From NCBI GenBank assembly GCA_015056925.1, contig SVFJ01000010.1, positions 1 to 64,000 on the forward strand: a DNA stretch of 64,000 nt, in the 5' to 3' direction. This DNA comes from Lachnospiraceae bacterium. Its GTDB lineage: Bacteria; Bacillota; Clostridia; Lachnospirales; Lachnospiraceae. The position numbers were made by a program, and so were the translations under genes. Within the stretch, counting starts at the first letter, position 1, and each line of letters begins with the position of its first letter. Under the pieces are notes generated by a model. That model searched no databases. It was not told the origin of the DNA and saw only the letters and a list, made by a program, of their open reading frames with translations. Positions 27,844 through 38,078 of the stretch are shown here, in pieces.

Positions 27844-30800
27844 ATGGATATTTCGGCACTAAAGAAATTTTTAAAGAGCAAAGCAGGGATTGCTGTTATG
27901 GCTGCAGTAATGTGCCTGATAGTTGTTATAGGAGTAGCTATCGGCATGTCAGGTCAAAAAGAGGATACGCAGCAATTGGCTTCTGATAGTAAGGATGTTA
28001 TTTTAAGAGAAAACAATGTTCAGGAATCATCAGCTGTGGTTAGTGAAACGGTTGAGACAGCGGTTGAAGAATCTGTTTCAACTAATGTCTTAGAAACAGT
28101 CGAAGATGTTGAAACACTGTCTGCCGATACAACGGAGACAGAAGATACAGGCGCATTGGCAGAGGTGGAAGAAGCAAAGGAGAAGCCGGTGAAGGATAAA
28201 GAAAATAAAAACAACACTCCAAAGGTTGAGGTGAAGGAGGAGCAGGTTCCTCTTGCAGAGGAAGTTCCTGTTCAGTTACAGCCACAGGTAATCGTTCCGG
28301 AAAAGCCGCAGGCAAGTGAAAGTAAGCCTGTTGGTTCATCAAAGCCAAGTACATCTGAATCCGGTTCATCCGGAAATAATCAGGATTCCAAGCCGGAAGT
28401 AGAGAAACCATCAGTTGAGGAGTCAAAAGAAGATGAATATCAGTTGGTTTGGATGGATGATTTTAATGACGCCAAGCTGAATATGGATGACTGGAATTAT
28501 GAGTATCATGAGCCGGGCTGGGTTAATCATGAGTTACAGGAATATGTAGATTCGGAAAAAAACATCTACTTAAAGGATGGAAATCTGGTCATTCAGGCAA
28601 TTAAGACTGTCGATGAGCAGGGAAATGCTTATTATACTTCCGGTAGAGTCAATACACAGAATAAGCATGACTATAAGTATGGACGATTTGAGGCGAGAGC
28701 AAAGGTTCCAAGCGGAAAAGGATTTTTACCTGCGTTTTGGATGATGCCTACAGATGAGAGCTTTTATGGTCAGTGGCCAAAGTGTGGTGAGATTGACATT
28801 ATGGAGGTATTAGGTGATAAGCTGACAACAACTCACGGAACCTTGCATTTTGGAGAGCCTCACACTATGAGACAGGGTGGATATACTCTTAAGGAAGGTG
28901 ACTTTGCAAGCGAGTTTCATGTATTTGCCTGTGAGTGGGAGCCGGGTGAAATTCGTTTCTATGTAGATGGCAATTTGTTCTATACCGTAAATGATTGGTT
29001 CACAAAGCGCGAAGGCTATGGTGAGGTTGCCTATCCTGCACCATATGACCAGCCGTTTTATATGATTTTAAACTTGGCTGTCGGTGGTGATTGGCCGGGA
29101 TATCCGGATGCAGATGCAGTGTTTGCAGAGAATGCACAGTTAGTGGTTGACTATGTAAAGGTTTATCAGAAGGACAGCTATGATGAGAATGTAAAGAAGC
29201 CGGAGATAAAGGTGGAGCTTAGAGAGCCGGATATAACAGGAAATTATGTGATAAATGGTGATTTTTCAGCTGCTGAAAGCATGACAGACGGTGCGGGCTG
29301 GGAGTTTCTTTTAGCCGGTACAGGTGCGGCAACGGCAGAGATTTCGGACAATACATTGCATATCATGACAACCAATGCCGGTAATCTGGACTACAGTGTA
29401 CAGATTGTACAGGCCGGGCAACCGTTGGAAAAGGGTTATAAGTATCGCTTGTCGTTTGATGCATATGCAGATGAGGCAAGAACGATAATTACAAGTGTAA
29501 CAGCACCGGATGACGGATATAAGAGATATCTTGCAGATACAAAGCTTGAACTTATGGCAGGTGAAAAGAAGAATTACAGCTATGAGTTTGATATGCTGAC
29601 AAAGAGCGATGCAAACGGCAGAGTAGAGTTTAACCTCGGAAATCAGGGTTCAATAGCTACCGTGCATATTAGTAATGTCAGATTAGAAAGAGTGAGTGAA
29701 GCTGATATTCCTGAGGAAGTAAAAACTGTGCTTCCGGATGGAAATTATGTTTATAACGGACAGTTCCAGGAGGGTGAGGGAAGACTTGCGTACTGGGATG
29801 TGGTTACAGGTAATGCTGATGTTAAGGCTGAGGTAACCAATACCGGAGGTAACAGAGAATTAATGGTAATTGTTCCTTCGACTGTTACAGAGTTGAGTCA
29901 GGTAATTGTGCAGCAGAATCCGATTGCGATTACAGGCGGCAAGAAATATGTATTGAGCTTTGATGCATATGCAGATGGTGAGAAGAGTATTCAGACAGTG
30001 ATTGCGGATACTACCTTTATAAGCGATTTGACGGCTTCAAAGAAGAACTTTAAGTATACCTTTGAGACAAACAGTGATTTAAAGGGAAGTATGATTCGTT
30101 TCTTGCTTGGAACAGAAGGAACCTTCTATATTGATAATGTGCGTGTTCAGGAAGACGGAATGCTTGTAAATGGTGATTTTTCAAATGGATTAACAGGATA
30201 TGAAGTATATTGTCATGAAGCAAGCAAGACAAGCTACGGTGTGGATGGCTTAAAGGAAGCGAATGCTTTCTGTATGGATATCGAGAATACAGGTGATATG
30301 GACTGGCATATTCAGTTAAAGCAGAATAATGTGACATTGGAGCATGGAAAATGGTATCAGTTATCTTTTGATGCGAAGTCATCAGTTGATAGAAGAATCA
30401 TGTATGCCTTACAAAGAGATGGTTCTGCAGATAACGATTGGACCCCTTACTCAGGAACGCAGAAGATTGATGTAAGCAGCTCTTATCAGAGATTTTCTGT
30501 AACCTTCCGTATGATGTGTGAAACAGATAAACAGACAATCCTAAGTATTTCCATGGGCGCAGTAGACGGTGTACAGCTTACACAGCGTCACACAGTGGCA
30601 ATTGATAATATTGTTCTTGAAGAAGTGGAAGAACCGCAGAAGGAAGAGCCTGAACAGGGCGAAAGCACAACACCGGAAGAGAAGCCCGAACAGGGTGATG
30701 AACAAACAGTAAGTGAATTGATTAAGAATGGTGATTTCGCAAATCAGGATGCTGACTGGGTGAATGCAATCACAGCACCTGGTGAGGCAACAGCAGACTT

Positions 30801-31164
30801 TACACAGGGCAAAGCTGTTTATAATGTAACAAATCCGGGAGCAGAAGACTGGAATGTACAGTTAAAGCAGACAGGCTTAATGCTGGAGAACGGAGCTTCC
30901 TATGAGGTAAGTTTTAAGATGACTTCAAGTGAATCGAGAATTGTAAAGTATGCATTATTAAATCCAAATGCAGGCTATGACTGGTATGGCGGAGAAGACC
31001 TTAACCTTGTTGCAGGAGAAGAGAAAATAGTGTGCAATACGATTTATGTAGACAAGGCAACAGCTGATACAATTGAATTTGTTATCTCTATGGGACAGAT
31101 AGCCGGTGTGGAAACACCAAATTCACAGATTGAAATAAGTGAGATTAGTATAGTGAAGAAATAG
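27844..31164 (+). CDS. Membrane-anchored GH16 beta-glucanase with four CBM4/9-like modules
   Basis: A 1106-residue surface enzyme. An N-terminal hydrophobic segment (about 14-34) has no clear cleavage site and probably serves as an anchor. A Glu/Val/Ser/Pro-rich linker runs to about 195. The GH16 domain (about 198-450) starts at YQLVWMDDFND and carries the catalytic motif EIDIME (E316 nucleophile, E321 acid/base), in the form seen in laminarinases and lichenases. Four jelly-roll modules follow, each beginning with a variant of xNGDF (about 472, 638, 776, 960), as in CBM4/9 glucan-binding domains. No LPXTG or SLH motif is seen. It should cut beta-1,3(-1,4)-glucans outside the membrane for the co-transcribed importer. 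GGAGG precedes the ATG. Confidence 0.9.
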   Translation: MDISALKKFLKSKAGIAVMAAVMCLIVVIGVAIGMSGQKEDTQQLASDSKDVILRENNVQESSAVVSETVETAVEESVSTNVLETVEDVETLSADTTETEDTGALAEVEEAKEKPVKDKENKNNTPKVEVKEEQVPLAEEVPVQLQPQVIVPEKPQASESKPVGSSKPSTSESGSSGNNQDSKPEVEKPSVEESKEDEYQLVWMDDFNDAKLNMDDWNYEYHEPGWVNHELQEYVDSEKNIYLKDGNLVIQAIKTVDEQGNAYYTSGRVNTQNKHDYKYGRFEARAKVPSGKGFLPAFWMMPTDESFYGQWPKCGEIDIMEVLGDKLTTTHGTLHFGEPHTMRQGGYTLKEGDFASEFHVFACEWEPGEIRFYVDGNLFYTVNDWFTKREGYGEVAYPAPYDQPFYMILNLAVGGDWPGYPDADAVFAENAQLVVDYVKVYQKDSYDENVKKPEIKVELREPDITGNYVINGDFSAAESMTDGAGWEFLLAGTGAATAEISDNTLHIMTTNAGNLDYSVQIVQAGQPLEKGYKYRLSFDAYADEARTIITSVTAPDDGYKRYLADTKLELMAGEKKNYSYEFDMLTKSDANGRVEFNLGNQGSIATVHISNVRLERVSEADIPEEVKTVLPDGNYVYNGQFQEGEGRLAYWDVVTGNADVKAEVTNTGGNRELMVIVPSTVTELSQVIVQQNPIAITGGKKYVLSFDAYADGEKSIQTVIADTTFISDLTASKKNFKYTFETNSDLKGSMIRFLLGTEGTFYIDNVRVQEDGMLVNGDFSNGLTGYEVYCHEASKTSYGVDGLKEANAFCMDIENTGDMDWHIQLKQNNVTLEHGKWYQLSFDAKSSVDRRIMYALQRDGSADNDWTPYSGTQKIDVSSSYQRFSVTFRMMCETDKQTILSISMGAVDGVQLTQRHTVAIDNIVLEEVEEPQKEEPEQGESTTPEEKPEQGDEQTVSELIKNGDFANQDADWVNAITAPGEATADFTQGKAVYNVTNPGAEDWNVQLKQTGLMLENGASYEVSFKMTSSESRIVKYALLNPNAGYDWYGGEDLNLVAGEEKIVCNTIYVDKATADTIEFVISMGQIAGVETPNSQIEISEISIVKK

Positions 31165-31165
31165 T

Positions 31166-31195
31166 AAAAACACTCAGGGCGACCTGAGTGTTTTT
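31166..31195. terminator. Bidirectional terminator
   Basis: A 13-bp stem (31166-31178 with 31183-31195) with T runs on both strands and a 4-base loop sits between the GH16 gene and the convergent EAL gene. Confidence 0.9.
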
Positions 31196-31204
31196 GCATC
31201 ACAG

Positions 31205-32878
31205 CTAATAAAGTTTCTGTTCTAAAAGTCTTTTCTCATATTCATCATGCGGCAACGGCTTGTCGTAGAGGAAGCCCTGAACCATATGGCAGTGGAGCTT
31301 CTTTAGGACGTCTGCCTGCATGGTGGTTTCAACACCTTCACAGACTACCTGCATGTCAAGGTCACAAGCCATATTGATGATGGTCTTGATAACAACCTCG
31401 TCTGCCTTATCACTTCCAAAGGAAGCGTGCAGGAAGGATTTATCCAGCTTGATAATTTTGATATTCAGATTTCGAATCAGATTCAGAGAGGAATAACCTG
31501 TACCAAAGTCATCGATGGCAGTATAGATGCCATGCTGATTCATGGTATTGATAAAGTCAGCCAACGCCTCAAAGTCCTCATAGCCTGAAGATTCCGTAAG
31601 TTCGATTTCAAGATATTTGGGTTCGATTTGGTATTTTTCCATAATAGATAAAATATCGTTTGCAAGCTGTCTGTTATGCAGGTGGAGCTTTGAAAAGTTG
31701 ACGGAGGTACGTACGGGTTCGATACCTTGGTCCAGCCAGCAGCGAATGTCCTGACATACCCTTTCAAAAACATAGAAATCCAAAAGGCAGATAGTACCTT
31801 CCCGCTCAAATACAGGTATAAAATCAGCGGGGGGAACAAGCAGGTCGTTACGAAGCCAGCGAACCAATGCTTCACTTCCGCAAAGCGTCATAGTGTCCAG
31901 ATTTACCTTTGGCTGATAATATACGATAAACTCCTTGTTTGTAATAGCCGAAGAAAAGGATGCCGCCACTTCCTTATCATGAATTGCTTTTTCGAGCATA
32001 CTGTCACGAAACCAGATAGTGTTATGATAGACAGAATTTCTGGCGATGGTAACGGTAATGGTGCTTCGGTTCATAACATCATTCATGGTATCTGATTCCT
32101 GAATCGGATAAACGCCTATATTGGCAAGGATATCAATTGCATTGACGGAATCGGCCAGCTCCACGTGGAGACGGACAGAGGAGACATAGGAAAGAAAATC
32201 ATCAATGCGCTCGTTTTGGATAAGCGCAATAAAGTTGTCTCCGCCTAATCTTGCGAATAATTCGTTTTCTGATAAGGTGCTCATAACCTGCTGGCAGTAT
32301 TTGCGTAAAAGAGCATCTCCGGTTTTAGTTCCGAAACGTTGGTTGATATACTTGAAATTTTTCAGGTTTAAACATATGCAGGTATAGTGGTGCAACTGAT
32401 TTTGTCCCTTTAACATAGAACCATATTGAACCAGACCGGCAGTATTAGAGGCACCTGTCAGGGCATCACTAACGGCAGCCTGTCGTACCAGGCTTATCAG
32501 ACGTGCCCTGCCGCATAAAATATAAATATTACGAATTAAAAAATGAATGTCCTGAGCTTCTTCGTCGTTCCATTGGTGGCTTGCGCATGGAAAACAGCTT
32601 ATGAGAACAGAACCATGCTCTCCGGTGATAAAGTGGTCAGCAATAGAAGTATCACCACAGCCCATAGGAGAGTCGAAAACTGTTATCTCACGGTGTATTG
32701 CATGTGGGGTATGCTGATTGGGCGGAGCTTGAAACTCCAACGTCATTCTGCCAAGCTTAACAGAATCTGCCAGAATAGGGAGATTTCTTGCAATATGCGG
32801 AATCAAATCCTCTATGGAATTAAGGTTTTCGGGAATACTTTCGAGAAACTGAAAATATTCATTGCTACACAATTTCAT
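31205..32878 (-). CDS. GGDEF-EAL protein, probably a c-di-GMP phosphodiesterase
   Basis: A 557-residue soluble protein: an N-terminal region without recognised motif (about 1-135), a GGDEF domain (about 137-300) whose signature has become GGDNF, and a full EAL domain (about 310-555). In EAL the metal and catalytic residues are present: EALVRW, NFS, ELTES, DDFGTGYSS, KLDKSF, CEGVET and QGFLYDKP. It therefore probably hydrolyses c-di-GMP, with the GGDEF part regulatory. Divergent from a second EAL gene about 220 bases away. Confidence 0.9.
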   Translation of the reverse strand: MKLCSNEYFQFLESIPENLNSIEDLIPHIARNLPILADSVKLGRMTLEFQAPPNQHTPHAIHREITVFDSPMGCGDTSIADHFITGEHGSVLISCFPCASHQWNDEEAQDIHFLIRNIYILCGRARLISLVRQAAVSDALTGASNTAGLVQYGSMLKGQNQLHHYTCICLNLKNFKYINQRFGTKTGDALLRKYCQQVMSTLSENELFARLGGDNFIALIQNERIDDFLSYVSSVRLHVELADSVNAIDILANIGVYPIQESDTMNDVMNRSTITVTIARNSVYHNTIWFRDSMLEKAIHDKEVAASFSSAITNKEFIVYYQPKVNLDTMTLCGSEALVRWLRNDLLVPPADFIPVFEREGTICLLDFYVFERVCQDIRCWLDQGIEPVRTSVNFSKLHLHNRQLANDILSIMEKYQIEPKYLEIELTESSGYEDFEALADFINTMNQHGIYTAIDDFGTGYSSLNLIRNLNIKIIKLDKSFLHASFGSDKADEVVIKTIINMACDLDMQVVCEGVETTMQADVLKKLHCHMVQGFLYDKPLPHDEYEKRLLEQKLY

Positions 32879-33099
32879 ATTACTAACCTGCTTTCTGTAT
32901 AGATAGTTATAGTTTATATCGTTATCATCAAGAATGCAATAGAATAAAACTGTTAATGAAGCAAAGAAACAGATAAGGACAGAAAAAACAAATAAAATAT
33001 CAAAAAACAGTGCAAATAAAACAAAGAAATGTTAAAATATAAGAAAGCACTAAGGGGATACGATGAAGGAGCAAGGTATTAAGTGTAGGAGTGCGGCGT

Positions 33100-35013
33100 A
33101 TGAATTATAGTTTGTATTTTGCGGTTTGTTCTATTGTTATCAGTATTATTTTGATTACTTCCATTTATATGAAGTACAGAATGTTAACTAAGGAGAATCT
33201 GGTTCTAAAGATTCTGGTGTGGTTCGTATTGGGCTTCAATCTGTTGGATTTGCTGGTAGGTGCTAATGGTAAGGCGTACGAGATGTCGGGCGGCTGGGTT
33301 ATGGTAGTTAACTCCATATTATGGCTCTTTAGACAGTTGATTTTAACAGGATATGTGATTTGTGTGGCATCTCATGTGGATTCAAGAAAGAAGCTGCCAA
33401 GGGCGGTAAGTGTACTTTTGGCGGTATGTAATTTATATGGGATAGGACTGCTTGTTGCCAATATTGGAAATGAATGTCTTTTTTGTGTAAATGATGCAGG
33501 TAATCTCATAAATGGTACAGGTGCTGTGCTGTATTATATCATGGAGTTTGGTTTTTTCCTGATAGGAATCGGATATTTGACGGCTGTGCAGAAGTATTTG
33601 GATATGTCGCGTCGTATTGCGTTATATATCTTTTTGGTGATGCCTTATGCCGGAATAATATTGCAGTACTTTATGGGAAGTGTACATCCGGAGGGACTGG
33701 GAATTACACTGGGAGTATTGTGGCTGTATTTGAATCTGCCAAAGGCTGACAGGTTGGTTGACCCCAGCACCAATACATTGAATCAATATGCTTTGGTGAA
33801 TAAGCTGGATTCGGTAGAAGCTATGGGATGGGAAGAGCATACTCTGGTAATAAAATTCCGTGACAGAAATGTTTTAAAGGATACCTACGGATTGGATGTA
33901 TATCGGAAGTTATTATGGGATGTAGCGGCTCTTTTGATGAAAAGGGTATCAAAGGAAAATGTATTTTATCTTGGAGATGCAAGATTTGTGGTCATGATTC
34001 CAAAGAATGAAAAGGATGTTATGGAAAAGGCAAACAGTATCTTGCGCGAATTACAGAATCCGTGGAACGTTTATAATACAGAATTAACTCCTTGGGTTGT
34101 GGCAGCACTGCTTGAAATGCCGCAGGATGCCAAGAATATGAATGATATCTTCAATTACCTGGAGTATCTGGCGATTATGCCGGCACTAAAGGATGGTAAG
34201 GTCTATGAGGGTAAGCATTTGGATGTTGCTTATATGAAGCGTTATGATGAGATTGAAAAGGCAATTGACAGGGCTTTACAGCAGACCAGTTTTGAGGTGC
34301 ATTATCAGCCGATTTACAGCCAGAAGGAGAAGAGAATCGTAGCTGCTGAGGCGTTATTGCGTATGCATGATGATGAGATGGGATATGTGTCCCCGGAGGA
34401 GTTTATTCCGATTGCAGAAAAGAATGGTAAGATTATTACCATTGGTCATGTGGTTTTGGAAAGTGTCTGCCAGTTCCTGCAGCAGACCAATATTGAGGAC
34501 TATGGTATCCGTTATATTGAAGTGAATTTGTCAACACTGGAATGTATGCAGGAGGATTTGCCTCGGGAGATAGAGGAGATTATGAACCGCTATCAGGTAG
34601 ACCCGTCACAGATTAACTTAGAGATTACAGAGACGGCACTGGCTCAGAAACAGGAGATTCTGGCTGAAAATATGGATAAGATTAATGATATGGGCGTAAC
34701 CTTCTCCTTGGATGATTATGGTACAGGATATTCGACTATGACTTATATGATGACATTGCCGTTTAAGATAGTGAAGATTGATAAGTCTATTTTGTGGTCC
34801 TCTTTTGAAAATGAGCGCGCAATGATTGGACTTAGGGCAAGTATTCAGATGATTCGTGAGATGAATATGGAAATCGTTGTGGAAGGTGTAGAGTCCGAGG
34901 GAATGGCAAAGCGTCTGGAGTCATTGGGCTGTGATTATCAGCAGGGTTTCTATTATTCAAGGCCTTTGCCGGTAGATGCCTTTTTGGAGTTTTTGCGTAA
35001 ATATAATAAGTAA
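33100..35013 (+). CDS. Membrane EAL-domain protein with degenerate GGDEF
   Basis: A 637-residue protein with six or seven membrane helices at the N-terminus (about 3-210, a 7TM-sensor-like layout), a degenerate GGDEF-like domain with no GGDEF signature (about 225-370), and an EAL domain (about 385-635). EAL residues are retained: EALLRM, NLS, EITET, DDYGTGYS, KIDKSI, VEGVES, QGFYYSRP. A phosphodiesterase role is likely; DDYG in place of DDFG is a mild change. ATG at 33100 has AGGAG 8 bases upstream; the in-frame GTG at 33091 overlaps that site and is rejected. Confidence 0.88.
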   Translation: MNYSLYFAVCSIVISIILITSIYMKYRMLTKENLVLKILVWFVLGFNLLDLLVGANGKAYEMSGGWVMVVNSILWLFRQLILTGYVICVASHVDSRKKLPRAVSVLLAVCNLYGIGLLVANIGNECLFCVNDAGNLINGTGAVLYYIMEFGFFLIGIGYLTAVQKYLDMSRRIALYIFLVMPYAGIILQYFMGSVHPEGLGITLGVLWLYLNLPKADRLVDPSTNTLNQYALVNKLDSVEAMGWEEHTLVIKFRDRNVLKDTYGLDVYRKLLWDVAALLMKRVSKENVFYLGDARFVVMIPKNEKDVMEKANSILRELQNPWNVYNTELTPWVVAALLEMPQDAKNMNDIFNYLEYLAIMPALKDGKVYEGKHLDVAYMKRYDEIEKAIDRALQQTSFEVHYQPIYSQKEKRIVAAEALLRMHDDEMGYVSPEEFIPIAEKNGKIITIGHVVLESVCQFLQQTNIEDYGIRYIEVNLSTLECMQEDLPREIEEIMNRYQVDPSQINLEITETALAQKQEILAENMDKINDMGVTFSLDDYGTGYSTMTYMMTLPFKIVKIDKSILWSSFENERAMIGLRASIQMIREMNMEIVVEGVESEGMAKRLESLGCDYQQGFYYSRPLPVDAFLEFLRKYNK

Positions 35014-35050
35014 GATTTGTTTGACAATACATAATGCCTAAACTATAATA

Positions 35051-35079
35051 AAAGTGCTGGTTTTAGAGACCGGCACTTT
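35051..35079 (+). terminator. Terminator after the EAL gene
   Basis: An 11-bp stem (35051-35061 with 35069-35079, one wobble), then a short T-rich stretch. Confidence 0.75.
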
Positions 35080-35096
35080 ATTTGTTCATCACAACT

Positions 35097-35246
35097 AAAG
35101 TCCTGATGCGGGATGCACATGCATGATATGCAGGTAAATGCAAGGAAGATGTCGCATAAATGCGACACTTTTGCAGCGCTGAATGTGCTTTGCACATTCT
35201 AATAAGATGCGTAAAATAATAAACCACTTTTTAGATGGTGGATAAT
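35097..35246 (+). promoter_or_regulatory. Hairpin-rich leader region before alaS
   Basis: The 190 bases before alaS contain several perfect short stems: TGCAT-GAT-ATGCA (about 35130), GTCGCA-TAAA-TGCGAC followed by ACTTTT (35151-35172), GAATGTGC-TTT-GCACATTC (35181-35199), and CCAC/GTGG just before the ribosome-binding site. No T-box consensus or known riboswitch was recognised. It may be a structured leader of alaS or simply debris; function unknown. Confidence 0.4.
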
Positions 35247-35269
35247 ATATGATATACGGAGGAAGTAAC

Positions 35270-37927
35270 GTGAAGAATTACGGAGTAAACGAGTTAAGAA
35301 GAATGTTCCTTGATTTCTTTGAAAGCAAAGAGCACTTGGCAATGAAGAGCTTTTCTTTAGTGCCTCACAATGATAACAGCTTATTGATTATCAATTCAGG
35401 TATGGCACCTTTAAAGCCATATTTTACAGGACAGGAGATTCCGCCAAGACGCAGAGTGACTACCTGTCAGAAGTGTGTCAGAACAGGAGATATCGAGAAC
35501 GTTGGTAAGACTGCAAGACATCTTACTTTCTTTGAGATGCTTGGTAACTTCTCTTTTGGCGATTACTTTAAGCATGAGTCATTGGCATGGAGCTGGGAGT
35601 TCCTTACAAAGGTTGTAGGACTTGAGGCAGACAGATTATATCCATCTATTTACTGTGAGGATGATGAAGCATTTGATATCTGGGTAAATGAAATTGGCGT
35701 TCCTGCTGAGAAGATTACACGTTTCTATCGTGACCCTGAGACAGGTGAGTGCGATAACTTCTGGGAGCATGGTGCCGGTCCATGTGGTCCGTGTTCGGAG
35801 ATTTATTATGACAGAGGTATCAAGTACGGCTGCGGTAAGCCTGATTGTAAGGTTGGCTGCGACTGTGACCGTTTCATGGAGGTATGGAACAACGTATTTA
35901 CACAGTTTGACGGCGATGGTAAGGGTAATTACGCAGAGCTTGAGCAGAAGAATATTGATACAGGTATGGGACTTGAGAGACTTGCAGTAGTCGTTCAGGA
36001 CGTAGATACTGTATTTGACATTAATACAATGAAGGCAATTCGTGATAAGATTTGCGAGGTTGCAGGTGTTGAGTATCAGAAGGATGAGAAGACAGATGTA
36101 TCTGTAAGATTGATTACAGACCATATGCGTTCTTCTACATTTATGATTTCAGACGGTATCCTTCCATCTAACGAAGGCAGAGGATATGTATTAAGAAGAT
36201 TAATCAGACGTGTTGCAAGACATGGAAGATTATTAGGTATTGAAGGTAAGTTCTTAACCAAGATTGCCCAGACTGTTATTGATGAGTGTAAGGATGGATA
36301 TCCTGAGCTTCATGAGAAGAAGGACTTCATCTTCAATGTACTTGTACAGGAAGAGGATAAGTTCAGCAAGACTATCGACCAGGGACTTAGCATTCTTGCA
36401 GATATGGAAGATGAGCTGGTTAAGACAGGTGCAAAGGTACTTGCTGGTGCAGATGCATTTAAGTTATATGATACCTACGGATTCCCGATTGATTTAACAA
36501 TCGAGATTTTGGAGGAGAAGGGCTTAGGCGTTGATATGGACGGTTTCCAGGCTGCTATGAAGGAGCAGAAGGAGACAGCACGTAAGGCTCGTAAGGTAAC
36601 AAACTACATGGGAGCAGATGTGACTGTATATGAGTCTATTGACCCAAGTATTACATCTAAGTTTGTTGGCTATGACAGATTGTCACATACATCAAAGGTT
36701 ACTGTATTAACGACAGAGGATGAGATTGTTGGTGCATTAACAGATGGACAGACTGGTACCATTATCGTTGAGGAGACTCCTTTTTATGCTACTATGGGTG
36801 GACAGGAGGCAGATACAGGTGTGATTACACTTGCAGATGCATGCTTCGAGGTTAAGGATACTATCAAGCTCTTAGGCGGTAAGGTTGGACATGTTGGTGT
36901 TGTTACCAAGGGGATGATTAAGGAAGGCGATGTGGTAACTCTTACAGTGGATGAGGCAAGAAGAGCAGATACCTGTAAGAATCACAGTGCAACTCATCTT
37001 TTACAGAAGGCATTAAGAACTGTTCTTGGAAGTCATGTAGAACAGGCCGGTTCTTTGGTAAACGGAGATAGATTAAGATTTGACTTTACACATTTCCAGG
37101 CTATGACAGCTGAAGAGATTGCTAAGGCTGAACAGATGGTTATTGAGCAGATTGCAAAGAATATCGCTGTTGATACACAGGAGATGACTTTGGATGAGGC
37201 TAAGAAGACTGGTGCTATGGCTCTGTTTGGTGAGAAGTACGGTGAGAAGGTTCGTGTTGTTAAGATGGGCGATTTCTCTACTGAGTTATGTGGTGGTACT
37301 CATGTTGCCAATACAGGTGCAATTATGGCATTTAAGATTGTTTCTGAGAGCGGTGTTGCTGCCGGTGTCAGAAGAATCGAAGCATTAACAGGTAATGGCG
37401 TATTTAATTATTATAAGGAATTAGAGGCTACTATCGAGAAGAGTGCTAAGATTGTTAAGACAACTCCTGCTTCCTTAACAGAGAAGCTTGAGAGCTTAAT
37501 GGCAGAGATGAAAGCACTTCAGAGTGAGAATGAGTCCTTAAAGAGCAAGGCAGCTAAGGAAGCACTTGGTGATGTTATGAATCAGGTAACAGAGGTTAAG
37601 GGCGTGAAGCTTCTTGCAGCGAAGGTATCCGGTGTAGATATGAACGGTTTAAGAGACTTGGGAGACCAGCTCAAAGATAAGCTTGGCGATGGAGTTGTAG
37701 TACTTGTATCGGATGCTGACGGCAAGGTAAACATGATTGCTATGGCAACAGATGCAGCGATGGCTAAGGGTGCTCATGCAGGTAACCTGATTAAGGGTAT
37801 CGCAGCACTTGTTGGCGGTGGCGGCGGCGGACGTCCGAATATGGCACAGGCAGGCGGTAAGAATCCGGCCGGTATTGATGCTGCAATTGCTGAGGTAGCT
37901 AAAGTGCTTGAGGGTCAGATACAGTAA
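35270..37927 (+). CDS. alaS: Alanyl-tRNA synthetase
   Basis: Charges tRNA-Ala and edits mischarged products. 885 residues, full length. Visible: the catalytic domain with TCQKCVRTGDIENVGKTARH and FFEMLGNFSFGDYFK (motif 2 region), the editing domain with HSATH (about 571) and CGGTHVANTG (about 674), and a C-terminal C-Ala domain ending in a GGGGGGRPNMAQAGG segment. GTG at 35270 was chosen because GGAGG lies 7 bases upstream; the in-frame ATG at 35249 would place the ribosome-binding site inside the gene. Confidence 0.98.
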   Translation: MKNYGVNELRRMFLDFFESKEHLAMKSFSLVPHNDNSLLIINSGMAPLKPYFTGQEIPPRRRVTTCQKCVRTGDIENVGKTARHLTFFEMLGNFSFGDYFKHESLAWSWEFLTKVVGLEADRLYPSIYCEDDEAFDIWVNEIGVPAEKITRFYRDPETGECDNFWEHGAGPCGPCSEIYYDRGIKYGCGKPDCKVGCDCDRFMEVWNNVFTQFDGDGKGNYAELEQKNIDTGMGLERLAVVVQDVDTVFDINTMKAIRDKICEVAGVEYQKDEKTDVSVRLITDHMRSSTFMISDGILPSNEGRGYVLRRLIRRVARHGRLLGIEGKFLTKIAQTVIDECKDGYPELHEKKDFIFNVLVQEEDKFSKTIDQGLSILADMEDELVKTGAKVLAGADAFKLYDTYGFPIDLTIEILEEKGLGVDMDGFQAAMKEQKETARKARKVTNYMGADVTVYESIDPSITSKFVGYDRLSHTSKVTVLTTEDEIVGALTDGQTGTIIVEETPFYATMGGQEADTGVITLADACFEVKDTIKLLGGKVGHVGVVTKGMIKEGDVVTLTVDEARRADTCKNHSATHLLQKALRTVLGSHVEQAGSLVNGDRLRFDFTHFQAMTAEEIAKAEQMVIEQIAKNIAVDTQEMTLDEAKKTGAMALFGEKYGEKVRVVKMGDFSTELCGGTHVANTGAIMAFKIVSESGVAAGVRRIEALTGNGVFNYYKELEATIEKSAKIVKTTPASLTEKLESLMAEMKALQSENESLKSKAAKEALGDVMNQVTEVKGVKLLAAKVSGVDMNGLRDLGDQLKDKLGDGVVVLVSDADGKVNMIAMATDAAMAKGAHAGNLIKGIAALVGGGGGGRPNMAQAGGKNPAGIDAAIAEVAKVLEGQIQ

Positions 37928-37971
37928 TTAAGGATTCTTTTGAAAAAACACAAAAAAATTCTAAAAAACTG

Positions 37972-37999
37972 TTGACGTATCATATATATATGCTATAAT
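37972..37999 (+). promoter_or_regulatory. rpsU promoter
   Basis: TTGACG (37972-37977), 16-bp AT-rich spacer, perfect TATAAT (37994-37999). It lies 79 bases before the rpsU start and is among the strongest promoters in the window. Confidence 0.85.
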
Positions 38000-38078
38000 C
38001 TTAGATGTGCAATTAAAAAATATACCCGAACAGTCTGGCACACAATATATGGACTGGAGGGAGGTTAGGTGTGATAGC

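Noticed and set aside
28082-28426. Minus-strand open frames within the GH16 linker
   Set aside because: They arise from low-complexity linker codons on the other strand and have no start signals or family features.
35097-35246. T-box riboswitch before alaS
   Set aside because: Neither the GGGTGG bulge sequence nor the TGGNACCGCG antiterminator consensus is visible, so I kept only a generic structured-leader call.
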